Positions 10,277 to 19,148 of a DNA stretch of 64,000 nt are shown here, in pieces (position 1 is the stretch's first letter; each line of letters opens with the position of its first letter). The position numbers and the translations under genes were made by a program. This DNA comes from an uncultured Muribaculaceae bacterium (GTDB lineage Bacteria; Bacteroidota; Bacteroidia; Bacteroidales; Muribaculaceae): assembly GCA_910577315.1 (NCBI GenBank), contig CAJTME010000009.1:62001-126000 (forward strand), read 5' to 3'. The notes below the pieces were generated by a model. That model had not been told where the DNA came from. It worked only from the letters and a program-made list of their open reading frames with translations, and did no database searches.

Positions 10277-11197
10277 ATGAAAAAAATACTCACAGCCCTG
10301 ACAATTATGACTGCATCCCTCGCAGCCTCGGCACAGACTCAGTACTCGATACTCCGCGCCTGTCATCCCGACGATGTCAAGCACTACGACACCGAACAGC
10401 TTCGGTCTCACTTCATGATGCCGACCGTGATGGAGGTAAACAAAATCAACCTCACCTACTCCCTTTACGACCGCATAGTCTACGGCGGTGTTGTGCCTGT
10501 CGGAAAAACCATCGCACTTGAGACCATCGACCCGCTGAAGGCAAAATACTTTCTCGAGCGCCGCGAACTCGGCATAATAAACACTGGCGGCGACGGTATC
10601 GTGACTGTCGACGGAACGGACTATGAACTTTCGTTCAAGGACGCGCTTTATGTCGGACGTGGCAAGCAAAACGTGACTTTCCGCTCTAAAGATGATGCCA
10701 ATCCGGCAAGGTTCTATCTCAATTCCACCCCGGCCCACGCCTCGTACAAGACCCAGCTCATCACCATCGACGGCCGCAAGGGCACAATAAAAGCCAACCG
10801 TATCAAAGCTGGCTCTATGGAGGAATCAAACGACCGCATAATCAACCAGCTCATTGTCGCAAACGTGCTTGAAGAAGGCCCCTGCCAATTGCAGATGGGG
10901 CTCACAGAACTGATGCCTGGCAGTGTATGGAACACCATGCCGCCTCACATCCACGACCGCCGTGTCGAGGTATACTACTACTTCAACGTTCCCGAAGGCA
11001 ATGCCATCTGTCACCTTATGGGCGAGCCGCAGGAAAACCGCCTCATCTGGCTTCACGACCAGCAGGCGGTCATGGCCCCCGAATGGAGCATCCATGCTGC
11101 CGCAGGAACGTCCAACTACATGTTCATCTGGGGCATGGGCGGCGAAAACCTGGACTACGGTGACATGGACAAGGTTACATATCTTGAAATGAAGTGA
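10277..11197 (+). CDS. kduI: 5-dehydro-4-deoxy-D-glucuronate isomerase (KduI) with a Sec signal peptide
   Basis: This cupin-fold isomerase converts 5-keto-4-deoxyuronate (DKI) to DKII. The start is the ATG at 10277, four bases after the EIIC stop; a longer frame would overlap that gene. The 306 residues open with a classic signal peptide ([20 protein letters not shown]). The presumed metal ligands are His224, His226, Glu231 (PHIHDRRVE) and His273 (WSIHAA). As I recall, E. coli KduI is 278 residues with ligands at 196, 198, 203 and 245: a constant shift of 28, equal to the length difference. The mature enzyme is therefore complete and probably periplasmic, unlike the cytoplasmic textbook enzyme. 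Confidence 0.9.
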   Translation: MKKILTALTIMTASLAASAQTQYSILRACHPDDVKHYDTEQLRSHFMMPTVMEVNKINLTYSLYDRIVYGGVVPVGKTIALETIDPLKAKYFLERRELGIINTGGDGIVTVDGTDYELSFKDALYVGRGKQNVTFRSKDDANPARFYLNSTPAHASYKTQLITIDGRKGTIKANRIKAGSMEESNDRIINQLIVANVLEEGPCQLQMGLTELMPGSVWNTMPPHIHDRRVEVYYYFNVPEGNAICHLMGEPQENRLIWLHDQQAVMAPEWSIHAAAGTSNYMFIWGMGGENLDYGDMDKVTYLEMK

Positions 11198-11198
11198 T

Positions 11199-12515
11199 AT
11201 GGAAGACGATTTCAAGGAAGTTTCTGAAAACTACACCATAGCCGAAGCAGTGCGCGAGGCACAACGCTGCCTACACTGCAAGGTCCCGGGCTGCAAAAAA
11301 GGCTGCCCCATAAGCAATGACATCCCCGACTGGATCGCCGAACTGGCCAAAGGCAACTTCGGCAATGCCATGAAAATCATCCACGGCCGCAGCAACCTGC
11401 CCGCTGTGTGCGGACGCGTGTGCGGACATGAACGCCAATGCGAGGGCAACTGCGTCCTTGCCAAGAAAGGAGCTCATATCAACATCGGCAAACTCGAACG
11501 TTTCGTCGCCGATTTCGACTCGGACGCCGGCCTCACCCACGAAGCCATTCCCGAAAAATCACGTGGACGCGTGGCTGTAATCGGCAGCGGTCCGGCCGGA
11601 CTCACCATTGCCGGCGACCTCTCCCGTCAAGGCTTCGCAGTAGAGATTTTCGAAATGGAGCCGGAACCAGGTGGAGTGCTGATGTTCGGTATTCCCGAAT
11701 ATCGCCTGCCCAAAGAAGTGGTGCGCCGCGAAATCAAGAAAATCGAAAACCTCGGTGTCAATTTCAACTTAAAAACCACCATTGGCAAGAATTTTACGGT
11801 TGACGAACTGTTCGACCGCGGATTCGACGCCATATTCATGGGCACCGGCACTGGAAAACCTAAGAAGCTCGACATTCCCGGCATAAACAGCAAGGGAGTG
11901 CGACAGGCCATCTGGTTCCTGCGCCGCGTAAGCCTGTTCCAAAGCGGAAGCATACGCCGCAACGAGGTGTTGGTAAAGAACGGCGACAAGGTGTTCGTCA
12001 TCGGTTGTGGAAACACCGCCATGGATGCCGCCCGCACTGCCCTGCGCATGGGCGCTGCCGAAGTTACGATTGTCTATCACCGCACCATCGAACACATGAA
12101 AGCCCTCCGTGCCGAATATGACGATGCAGTAGCCGAAGGCGTGAAATTCCTGTGGAATTCCTCGGTGGTCGAAGTCACTCCAAGCGAGGAAACACGCCTG
12201 AAACAGATAGCTATCGAAACCGAGGGCGTCCGCAGGGAAGTCCCCGCCGACTGGCTCATCCTCGCTGTTGGCAGCGCGCCAGCCGCCCGAATTGTCTCAT
12301 CCACCAGCGGCATCGAGGTGGACGGCAAGGGCTATGTCCTCACCCGCGACACCCCTTACGGCATGACAACCCGGCCGGGCGTGTTTGCTGGCGGCGATGT
12401 CACCAATCGCCCCGCAACTGTGGTCCATGCGATGCAGGACGCCAAACAAGTGGCCGAAGGTATCGCAAAATACATCGACGCAATCAAACTAATGGAAATA
12501 ATCAATAAAAAATAA
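11199..12515 (+). CDS. GltD-like FAD/NAD(P) oxidoreductase with 4Fe-4S cysteine motifs
   Basis: This 438-residue protein resembles the glutamate synthase small subunit and its relatives. An N-terminal Fe-S region has two cysteine groups, C24/C27/C32/C36 and C71/C75/C81/C85. An FAD-binding Rossmann motif follows (VIGSGPAGL, about residue 126), then an NAD(P)-binding motif (VIGCGNTAMDAA, about residue 267), and a C-terminal FAGGDV motif. No gltB large subunit is nearby, and the gene starts one base after the kduI stop and precedes kdgK by nine bases. That makes it part of the uronate operon, perhaps as an electron-transfer partner or a stand-alone reductase. Its substrate cannot be read from the sequence. 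Confidence 0.85.
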   Translation: MEDDFKEVSENYTIAEAVREAQRCLHCKVPGCKKGCPISNDIPDWIAELAKGNFGNAMKIIHGRSNLPAVCGRVCGHERQCEGNCVLAKKGAHINIGKLERFVADFDSDAGLTHEAIPEKSRGRVAVIGSGPAGLTIAGDLSRQGFAVEIFEMEPEPGGVLMFGIPEYRLPKEVVRREIKKIENLGVNFNLKTTIGKNFTVDELFDRGFDAIFMGTGTGKPKKLDIPGINSKGVRQAIWFLRRVSLFQSGSIRRNEVLVKNGDKVFVIGCGNTAMDAARTALRMGAAEVTIVYHRTIEHMKALRAEYDDAVAEGVKFLWNSSVVEVTPSEETRLKQIAIETEGVRREVPADWLILAVGSAPAARIVSSTSGIEVDGKGYVLTRDTPYGMTTRPGVFAGGDVTNRPATVVHAMQDAKQVAEGIAKYIDAIKLMEIINKK

Positions 12516-12524
12516 ACCAGAAAA

Positions 12525-13547
12525 ATGAGCAAAGTTATCACACTCGGCGAAATCATGCTTCGCCTTTCACCTGCCGGTTGCCACCGTTTCGTCCAGGTCG
12601 ATTCTTTCGACGTAATCTGGGGCGGCGGCGAGGCCAACGTCGCTGTTTCCTGCGCCAACTACGGCCACGAAGCCTATTTCGTATCGAAACTGCCCAAGCA
12701 CGAAATCGGCCAGGCAGCCCTCAACTCCCTGCGCCGCTACGGCGTACACACCGACCACATCGCCCGTGGCGGCGACCGCGTCGGTATCTACTACTGCGAG
12801 ACCGGTGCCTCCATGCGCCCCTCCAAGGTCATCTACGACCGCGCCAACTCGGCAATAGCCGAGGCCGACCCCGCCGACTTTGACTTCGATGCAATCATGG
12901 AAGGTGCCGACTGGTTCCACTGGAGCGGCATCACCCCCGCCATCTCCGACAAGGCCGCCGAGCTGACCCGTCTCGCCTGCGAGGCCGCCAAACGCCACGG
13001 CGTCACCGTCAGCGTCGACCTCAATTTCCGCAAGAAACTTTGGTCATCCGAAAAAGCCCAGAGCATCATGCGTCCCCTCATGAAATACGTAGACGTGTGC
13101 ATCGGCAACGAGGAAGACGCCGAACTTTGCCTCGGCTTCAAACCCGACGCCGACGTCGAAGGCGGCGAGACAAATGCCGAGGGCTACAAGGGCATCTTCA
13201 TGGCCATGGCCCGCGAGTTCGGTTTCAAATATGTCGTGTCCACCCTGCGCGAATCCTTCTCCGCTACCCACAACGGCTGGAAGGCCATGATCTATGACGG
13301 CAAGGAATTCTACGAGTCAAAGCGCTACGACATCAACCCCATCATCGACCGCGTCGGCGGCGGTGACTCGTTCTCGGGCGGCCTTATCCACGGCCTCCTC
13401 ACTATGCCCACCCAAGGCGAGGCCCTCGAATTTGCAGTGGCCGCCTCAGCCCTCAAGCAAACCATCAACGGCGACTTCAACCTCGTCAGCGCCGAAGAAG
13501 TCAAAGCCCTCGCCGGCGGCAGCGCCAACGGCCGTGTACAACGCTAA
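12525..13547 (+). CDS. kdgK: 2-dehydro-3-deoxygluconokinase (PfkB family)
   Basis: This 340-residue ribokinase-fold sugar kinase has the N-terminal GGGEANVAVSCANYG motif and the PfkB signature DRVGGGDSFSGG, with the probable catalytic base at Asp281. It would phosphorylate KDG to KDPG with ATP in the cytoplasm. KduD and KduI upstream and KDPG aldolase 15 bases downstream make KDG a much better substrate than other sugars of the PfkB family. The PfkB call is certain and the KDG assignment strong from context. Confidence 0.92.
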   Translation: MSKVITLGEIMLRLSPAGCHRFVQVDSFDVIWGGGEANVAVSCANYGHEAYFVSKLPKHEIGQAALNSLRRYGVHTDHIARGGDRVGIYYCETGASMRPSKVIYDRANSAIAEADPADFDFDAIMEGADWFHWSGITPAISDKAAELTRLACEAAKRHGVTVSVDLNFRKKLWSSEKAQSIMRPLMKYVDVCIGNEEDAELCLGFKPDADVEGGETNAEGYKGIFMAMAREFGFKYVVSTLRESFSATHNGWKAMIYDGKEFYESKRYDINPIIDRVGGGDSFSGGLIHGLLTMPTQGEALEFAVAASALKQTINGDFNLVSAEEVKALAGGSANGRVQR

Positions 13548-13562
13548 ACCAGCACAAGCATT

Positions 13563-14219
13563 ATGGCAAAATTCGATAAACAGGCCGTCCTGGCCAAAAT
13601 CGGCGCCACCCGCATGGTGCCCGTGTTCTACCACAAAGACCTCGAGGTTGCCAAGCAGGTCGTGAAAGCATGCTACGACGGCGGTGTCCGCGCCTTCGAG
13701 TTCACCAACCGCGGTGACTTCGCCCACGAGATTTTCGGCGAACTGGTCAAATATGCCGCCACCGAATGTCCCGAGCTCGCCCTCGGCGTAGGCTCGATTG
13801 TCGACCCCGCCACCGCCGCGCTCTACCTCCAGCTCGGCGCATGCTTCGTGGTGGGCCCGCTGTTCAACCCCGAAATCGCCAAAGTATGCAACCGTCGCCT
13901 TGTGGCCTACACCCCCGGCTGCGGCAGCATCTCCGAGGTCGGTTTCGCCCAGGAAGCCGGCTGCGACCTGTGCAAGGTATTCCCCGGCGACGTCCTCGGC
14001 CCGAAATTCGTCAAAGGCCTTCTCGCCCCTATGCCCTGGTCCAAACTCATGGTGACCGGCGGCGTCGAGCCCACCGATGAAAACCTCTCTTCGTGGTTCA
14101 AAGCCGGAGTATATTGCGTCGGCATGGGCTCCAAACTCTTCCCCAAAGACCGCATCGAGGCCCGCGACTGGCAATACATAACCGATAAATGCCGCGAAGC
14201 CCTTGCATTCTGCAAATAA
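13563..14219 (+). CDS. eda: 2-keto-3-deoxy-6-phosphogluconate aldolase
   Basis: This 218-residue class I aldolase has the Schiff-base lysine at Lys138 in the motif CKVFPGD, the FTNRGDF strand near residue 47 and the VTGGVEPT phosphate-binding loop. It cleaves KDPG into pyruvate and glyceraldehyde-3-phosphate and so completes the uronate pathway encoded upstream. It is the last gene of the operon, and a strong terminator begins 16 bases later. Some bacterial homologues also use 4-hydroxy-2-oxoglutarate. Confidence 0.94.
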   Translation: MAKFDKQAVLAKIGATRMVPVFYHKDLEVAKQVVKACYDGGVRAFEFTNRGDFAHEIFGELVKYAATECPELALGVGSIVDPATAALYLQLGACFVVGPLFNPEIAKVCNRRLVAYTPGCGSISEVGFAQEAGCDLCKVFPGDVLGPKFVKGLLAPMPWSKLMVTGGVEPTDENLSSWFKAGVYCVGMGSKLFPKDRIEARDWQYITDKCREALAFCK

Positions 14220-14235
14220 ACCATCTTGATATTGT

Positions 14236-14271
14236 AAAAAGCGCAGCTTCATCATGTTAGCTGCGCTTTTT
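14236..14271 (+). terminator. intrinsic terminator after eda
   Basis: A perfect 12-bp stem (14236-14247 with 14260-14271) made of an A-run and a GC core (GCGCAGC/GCTGCGC) ends in five T residues. It closes the uronate operon. Confidence 0.9.
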
Positions 14272-14337
14272 ATATTTTACGCAACCTACCCTTGACGAAA
14301 AAAATCATTTTTAAGCAAAAAAAAATCGCAAAAACGC

Positions 14338-14367
14338 TTGCAGATTCAAAAAAAGTCCGTAACTTTG
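14338..14367 (+). promoter_or_regulatory. Bacteroidetes-type promoter of the tRNA-Gln gene
   Basis: A -33 element TTG (14338-14340) and a -7 element TAACTTTG (14360-14367, consensus TAnnTTTG) are spaced by 19 bases, about 32 bases upstream of the tRNA. Confidence 0.75.
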
Positions 14368-14399
14368 CACCCGTAAAACAAACACACCAACTAACAAAT

Positions 14400-14470
14400 T
14401 GCCTTGTGGTGTAATGGTAGCACGTCGGATTCTGGTTCCGCCTGTGAGGGTTCGAATCCTTCCAAGGCAA
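14400..14470 (+). tRNA. tRNA-Gln (anticodon CUG)
   Basis: The cloverleaf can be drawn by hand. The acceptor stem pairs TGCCTTG (14400-14406) with CAAGGCA (14463-14469). The D-arm is GTG/CAC. The anticodon stem-loop has loop TTCTGGT, giving anticodon CTG; its first stem pair is weak. The T-arm GAGGG-TTCGAAT-CCTTC pairs fully apart from one G-U. The discriminator is A and CCA is not encoded. Its 3' end is the integration site of the island that follows. Confidence 0.93.
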
Positions 14471-14471
14471 C
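14454..14471 (+). repeat. attachment-site repeat, left copy (in the tRNA-Gln 3' end)
   Basis: The 18 bases covering the T-arm and acceptor 3' half of tRNA-Gln recur exactly at 28872-28889 in the same orientation. Duplication of a tRNA 3' end is the mark of tyrosine-integrase insertion. Confidence 0.88.
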
Positions 14472-14474
14472 TTT

Positions 14475-14518
14475 AAAAATCGCTAATTCCTTAGGAAATA
14501 ATGGAATTAGTGATTTTT
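14475..14518 (+). terminator. hairpin directly behind tRNA-Gln
   Basis: A 16-bp stem with a single G-T pair (14475-14490 with 14503-14518) ends in a T-run, four bases after the tRNA. It probably terminates tRNA transcription and is supplied by the island. Confidence 0.75.
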
Positions 14519-14572
14519 GTTTTCCTAAAAGGTCAACCAGAGGTCAAATATTTCAAGTTCGACAGAACTGCT

Positions 14573-14827
14573 ATGAGACCGTGCTCCTATCTGAGCAATC
14601 CGGACAACCCAAAGCAAGCTGAGTCCTCTAATTCAGTTTCAGCAGGACATTCCGTGCAACCACCTTCTCCGCAAGAAGAACAAGGTTTCGCAGGTGGTGG
14701 AGGCATAACGTGGCCCGAATATCGAGCTGCACACATGGATTTACCCGTTCAGGAAGCCATGCGCAGATTTAGAGCCATCAAACGAGGTCAGAATCCAAAC
14801 ACCATGACAGGCGGAATGCACATGTAA
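14573..14827 (+). CDS. hypothetical small protein, island left end
   Basis: This is an 84-codon frame starting with MRPCSYLSNPDN, rich in Pro, Gln, Ser and Gly, and ending in basic, methionine-rich residues (RRFRAIKRGQ, then TGGMHM). I do not recognise it. An alternative start at 14501 lies inside the terminator hairpin and is unlikely. It may be a real small protein or a leftover from the mobile element. Confidence 0.3.
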   Translation: MRPCSYLSNPDNPKQAESSNSVSAGHSVQPPSPQEEQGFAGGGGITWPEYRAAHMDLPVQEAMRRFRAIKRGQNPNTMTGGMHM

Positions 14828-14830
14828 CGT

Positions 14831-15185
14831 TTATTCTATATAATGAGTGCCCTGCGATGTGAATACTATCGTCTGTGCCAGATGGGAGGCACGCTGGCAA
14901 TCGGCTACAGTAGAGCCTGACATCGAATGGGCCTGTTTGTCGGTGAACATCAGGTCGTCGTAATACGTAGTTGATAATCATCTCGAGTGATATGGCGTAG
15001 GCAAACTTGCTGTTGTTACCCTTGCTGTAATCCACCTGCGAATGGGCATTCGAGGCCACAATACATATTTTCACGGTTTCTTCGTTGCGGGATTTTCCTG
15101 TGTCGAAACCACGTTCTTAGGTGCGGCTGTGATGACCCTTGACTGCGTCGCGGATGTCGTTGCTGAACACTGCTATGCCTTGCAT
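14831..15185 (-). pseudogene. decayed small gene of the island, family unknown
   Basis: Reading leftward from an ATG at 15185, the frame begins MQGIAVFSNDIRDAVKG, meets a TAA after 22 codons, resumes as FAYAISLEMIINY, and then appears to shift frame to YYDDLMFTDKQAHSMSG and end at 14831. The continuous protein-like composition across two breaks suggests a gene of about 118 codons that has decayed. I do not recognise the family. Confidence 0.35.
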
Positions 15186-15221
15186 TTTCTATACATTTCC
15201 CTTCTTTTTATCGGTTCAGGT

Positions 15222-15261
15222 AAAAAATAATGATGCTGTGCCAATATCGACACAGCATCAT
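15222..15261 (-). terminator. terminator after the GH97 gene
   Basis: An 11-bp perfect stem (15230-15240 with 15251-15261) is followed, on the - strand, by a T-rich tail. It lies 20 bases past the GH97 stop and ends the leftward PUL operon. Confidence 0.8.
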
Positions 15262-15280
15262 GCATCTGGAACAATCTTTT

Positions 15281-17296
15281 TTACTTTTTAGAGATTATAG
15301 CGGCGGCACCGCCACCTTTTGCAAGATTTAGGTTTAGCGATGAGGTGTGTTTGACCGGTATCTCGGAAATAACCACCGGGTAAGGATTGTCCTTGTAGTC
15401 GGCATCCGGGCCATCGGCAAATATTGTTGCGGTATATTCATAATTCGGGTCAAGGAAATCAAGTTTGATTTTTCCTTGATGAGAATTGGAATTGGTTATG
15501 GATCCGATATACCAGTCGTCTGAGCCGATGTCTTTACGAGCTATTGTGAGAAATTCTCCAATACGGGCTTCGGGAACTATTGTCTTTGCCCAATTAGTGG
15601 GGCAACGCCTCAGAAATTCAAATTCAGGACGTCCTTCGTAGTTTTCAATCATGTCGGCCGACATCTGCAGCGGACTGTAAAGCACCAGTGCCAGTGCGAG
15701 TTGTTTAGCAATAGTACATTGGGGGCGTGTGTATGGTGGCACGGGATTCTCGTAGTTAAGAATTCCGGGTGTGTAGTCTACCGGTCCTGCCAGACAACGT
15801 GTGAAGGGAATTGTGACTGTGTGCTCGGGAGGATTGCCACCGTCTGCGCTCCATGCATCGTATTCACAGCCGCGTAGGCCTTCTTGAGTCATAAGGTTTG
15901 GGTAGGTGCGCTGTATTCCGGTAGGCATTACGGGTTCATGGTTGTCAATCATCACGTTGTATTTTGCTGCTGTCTCAATTACGTTGCGATAATGACGGAC
16001 TCCATACTGTGATGAATGTAACTCTTTCCCATCAAGTAGAAGATTTACATATCCTGTCTTAACAGTACTAATACCGAGTCTGCTGCACAGTGCAAAAGCG
16101 CTGTCGAGCTGGTTTTCGTAATTAATGGTGGCTCCGCCGGTCTCATGATGGCCGATGAGTTTCACTCCTTTTTCCGCGGCATAGCGTGTTATCTCTTCAA
16201 TATCGAAGTCGGGATATGGCTTTGTGAAGGAGAACTTATCGCCTTCTGCACTCCAGTCGCCGTCCCATCCATGGTTCCAGCCTTCGACGAGAACCCCGTC
16301 ATATCCGTTTTCGGAGGCAAAGTCGATATATCGTTTTGTGTTGTCAGTAGTCGCTCCATGTATGGGACCTTGCTCCCAAGTGTTTACCTTGCGGTGCATT
16401 GCCCACCAGATACCGATATATCTTTGTGGCTTGATCCATTCGGTTGATTCAATCGCGCATGGCTCATTGAGGTTGAGCATGAGTCTGGAGAGAAGCAGGT
16501 CTGCCGGTTTGTCAACAATAATCATTGTGCGCCAAGGCGTGCATAACGGGCATTTGGTGAATACTTTTTCTCCTGTTGACCACGGAGTGAGGTAGCTCGT
16601 GAGTCTAGTACCGTCTGCTACCCTAAGATTCATGGCCGCGTAATCTTTCAAGGCCGCTTCATGGATTGCGACATAGCAACTATCTGTCATTTTGATAGTG
16701 AGAGGGCTGCATACCGTATCCAACCGGCTTACAAGTGACGGTTCATAGAGATGCTCGTAGTATTCATGATTCCAGGGAATAGACCATGCAACTCCGTCTT
16801 CGGCAAGGGAGAACTCAGTGAGTTCATCCATAATCGTGATAGAATCGATATTTTCCTGTTCGGGAATCTCATATCTGAATCCTATTCCATCGTCAAATAT
16901 CCGGAAAACTACAGCATATTCAATCATTTTAGGGCTCAATTCGCTGATTTCGACACGCATTTCATTGTAGTTGTTGCGTATCTCACTCTCCTCGCCCCAT
17001 ACCGGTCGCCATGTTTCATCGAATGATGAATGTTTCACGGCCTTTATTTCGGCATTATTACCAATGCGGAATTCTTTACATTCCAATCCCACTCTTGATG
17101 AGTCGATAATTGACGATCCATGTCTTGAAACAGTATAATACAGCTTTCCAGACGAATCTTTTTTTAAATCGACAGATATTTTTCCGTTCGGAGAGACCAC
17201 AGTCATGGCCTCGCTCTTGACACATGAGGTCAGGAACGGGGACATGGATGTGGCAATTAAACTTATTGCGATAACTGCTAAAAACAAATGTTTCAT
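15281..17296 (-). CDS. GH97 family alpha-glucoside hydrolase (SusB-like, inverting type)
   Basis: This 671-residue protein has a signal sequence ending in lipobox LTSC, so it is probably a lipoprotein. The N-terminal GH97 beta-sandwich is followed by the TIM barrel (YIGIWWAMHRKVNTWEQG onward) and a C-terminal sandwich. Glu385 (HHETGG), Glu454 (NHEPVMPTG), Glu472 and Glu478 (QEGLRGCE) match the spacing of E439, E508, E526 and E532 in B. thetaiotaomicron SusB with a constant offset of 54. That is the calcium and catalytic set of the inverting alpha-glucosidases. It is the last gene of the leftward operon and would degrade imported alpha-gluco-oligosaccharides in the periplasm. Confidence 0.92.
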   Translation of the reverse strand: MKHLFLAVIAISLIATSMSPFLTSCVKSEAMTVVSPNGKISVDLKKDSSGKLYYTVSRHGSSIIDSSRVGLECKEFRIGNNAEIKAVKHSSFDETWRPVWGEESEIRNNYNEMRVEISELSPKMIEYAVVFRIFDDGIGFRYEIPEQENIDSITIMDELTEFSLAEDGVAWSIPWNHEYYEHLYEPSLVSRLDTVCSPLTIKMTDSCYVAIHEAALKDYAAMNLRVADGTRLTSYLTPWSTGEKVFTKCPLCTPWRTMIIVDKPADLLLSRLMLNLNEPCAIESTEWIKPQRYIGIWWAMHRKVNTWEQGPIHGATTDNTKRYIDFASENGYDGVLVEGWNHGWDGDWSAEGDKFSFTKPYPDFDIEEITRYAAEKGVKLIGHHETGGATINYENQLDSAFALCSRLGISTVKTGYVNLLLDGKELHSSQYGVRHYRNVIETAAKYNVMIDNHEPVMPTGIQRTYPNLMTQEGLRGCEYDAWSADGGNPPEHTVTIPFTRCLAGPVDYTPGILNYENPVPPYTRPQCTIAKQLALALVLYSPLQMSADMIENYEGRPEFEFLRRCPTNWAKTIVPEARIGEFLTIARKDIGSDDWYIGSITNSNSHQGKIKLDFLDPNYEYTATIFADGPDADYKDNPYPVVISEIPVKHTSSLNLNLAKGGGAAAIISKK

Positions 17297-17315
17297 TTAA
17301 ATTACCTTATTAGCC

Positions 17316-19136
17316 TTAATAATTGTAATTCTGTTTCATAGAGCCATTGTATGCCTCTATCTCTGTCTGCGGAATGGGCTGTGCATATGCTCTCTCGCCT
17401 TGATAAATCAAAGTTCCGTATCGGGTGCGCTTATACACTTTCATTTCGTTCTCAAGAAGGTGCCAACGCCGAATGTCGTACCACCATTGTCCTTCGGCAA
17501 ATAATTCCGCCCATCGCTCGTATTTGAGCGGATCATTAGCAAGTGCATCCTCAGGGTGGTTTTTCGCTGCTATTGTAGTTGCTGTAAGGGAGGTGTAATC
17601 GCGGACGGAGGCGGCATCGGGATTGAGGTTATAGGCACGACGGTGCACTTTATTAACATATTCAAGGGCCGTGGCAGGGTCAGTATCCGCTATAGCCTCA
17701 GCGTACAGCAGGTAAATGTCGGCCAGTCGCACTATGGGTATGTTTACGCCGCTTGATGAACCGAGAGCGGTCTCAAGACCATCAAGGTTTGTAAATTTCT
17801 TTGGCGAGAAATAGTAATGGGCAGTGTATCCGAGGTCGCCGGCCTCGGGCGAGCGGTCGTACCATACCCTGTCGCCGCGGGGCCCTTTGAATGTGTCGAA
17901 ATAAGGCTGTGCCGCACTTATCCAAAGGCGAGGATCTGCCTCAACGTCATCTCTTACCTTCTGAGACAATGCTGTGTAGGCGGGATCCAGAATCCAAGGG
18001 TAATTATCTACCGACATAGCTGCCCGTGAATTGTAATTTTCATTATATACCCTTATAGGTGCGATATCAAGGGGGAAACCAAATCGTCTCACCGACTCGT
18101 CATGGACAAAATTATTGCCCCATCCACCGTTACTTTGGGTCGAAAATTCTGCTCCGGCAGCGGGAGGATTCTTCCAGCGGATATTCATAGCTGTGTACCA
18201 AGGTGCCATTACGAGAGGCATGGCAGTGCCGGAGGTGAATCCGGCCCATGGGCCGTCTTGTTTGGAATTATGCGTCATGTCAATCTCATAGAGAGTCTCG
18301 ATATTGAATTCGTGGGCCTCATCGGCGTAGAATGATTTCGAATAGGTATCGAAATCAAGGAGTTTCGCTCCTGAGTTTCTGATGATGTCTTCCAGTACGA
18401 CCTTGGCTTCGTTTTTGCACCCGGCTTGCATCAATGCCTTTGAAAGCATACCTTTCGCAGCCCATTCTGTGGCACGGGTTTTATCGGAGTTGTATCCTTG
18501 GAGTAGGGTTGCAGATTCTCGAAATGTGTCGATAATGAATTGCCAGGTGTCCATGACAGAGACTCTCTGCGGGGTCATCTGTTCAATGCTTGCAGGCACT
18601 TTGTCGATTATAGGGAAACCGAGACCGTCAGCTTTGGATTCAAGCTCAAAAAAGATCTGAGCGTGCCAATATGCGAGACCACGCAGGAACAGTGCCTGAC
18701 CTTTCATATAATCTACCGTCGGACGCTCACTGGCTGTGCAGCGATCATAGTACATATCGCATCCCTCAATAGCGGCATTTGAATACTGAATCCAATTCAT
18801 GATTGATGCGTAAGCCTCCCTGAGTTTAGAGCATGATGTGGCTGCATCATTTGCAAGTATACGTGTCCGGGAGTCATAATCGCCATAGGTGTCATGTGTC
18901 TTGTCGAGAAGATACATGATTTCCGGGAACCAGAAGAAGGCGTACAGGCCGTATCCATGCCCTCCGGCATATGCAGAATTCAGAAGGAGCTCTACATGCT
19001 GGAGATTTGTGGGGAAATTATCCGGCGAAACGGACGATTCGTCTGTCACATCCAGAAAATCCGAACAAGCTGTTGAAGGCACCATAAGGCTCACGATGAG
19101 TGCTGATGCCAATATATTTCTTATAATTCGTTTCAT
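17316..19136 (-). CDS. SusD/RagB-family glycan-binding lipoprotein (island PUL)
   Basis: This 606-residue protein has lipobox STAC followed by SDFLDVTDESSVSP. The SusD-like N-terminal region includes the KGQALFLRGLAYWHAQIFFE helix; the C-terminal domain has VRLADIYLLYAEAIADTDPATALEYVNKV and the closing YERWAELFAEGQWWYDIRRWHLL. It pairs with the SusC 12 bases upstream on the - strand. A run of nine C residues (coding strand) lies immediately before its ATG. Confidence 0.95.
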   Translation of the reverse strand: MKRIIRNILASALIVSLMVPSTACSDFLDVTDESSVSPDNFPTNLQHVELLLNSAYAGGHGYGLYAFFWFPEIMYLLDKTHDTYGDYDSRTRILANDAATSCSKLREAYASIMNWIQYSNAAIEGCDMYYDRCTASERPTVDYMKGQALFLRGLAYWHAQIFFELESKADGLGFPIIDKVPASIEQMTPQRVSVMDTWQFIIDTFRESATLLQGYNSDKTRATEWAAKGMLSKALMQAGCKNEAKVVLEDIIRNSGAKLLDFDTYSKSFYADEAHEFNIETLYEIDMTHNSKQDGPWAGFTSGTAMPLVMAPWYTAMNIRWKNPPAAGAEFSTQSNGGWGNNFVHDESVRRFGFPLDIAPIRVYNENYNSRAAMSVDNYPWILDPAYTALSQKVRDDVEADPRLWISAAQPYFDTFKGPRGDRVWYDRSPEAGDLGYTAHYYFSPKKFTNLDGLETALGSSSGVNIPIVRLADIYLLYAEAIADTDPATALEYVNKVHRRAYNLNPDAASVRDYTSLTATTIAAKNHPEDALANDPLKYERWAELFAEGQWWYDIRRWHLLENEMKVYKRTRYGTLIYQGERAYAQPIPQTEIEAYNGSMKQNYNY

Positions 19137-19137
19137 T

Positions 19138-19146
19138 GGGGGGGGG
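19138..19146 (-). repeat. homopolymeric C9 tract just upstream of the susD start
   Basis: Nine consecutive G on the + strand (C on the coding strand) occupy most of the 12-base gap between the susC stop and the susD ATG. Such tracts slip during replication and could change the spacing that controls susD translation. An effect is speculative. Confidence 0.6.
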
Positions 19147-19148
19147 AA

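Noticed and set aside
11199..12515. Annotation as a true glutamate synthase small subunit
   Set aside because: No gltB next to it and it is embedded in a uronate operon; only the family likeness is supported.
15281..17296. Retaining alpha-galactosidase type of GH97
   Set aside because: The glutamate spacing matches the inverting SusB-type enzymes, which fits alpha-glucosidase better.
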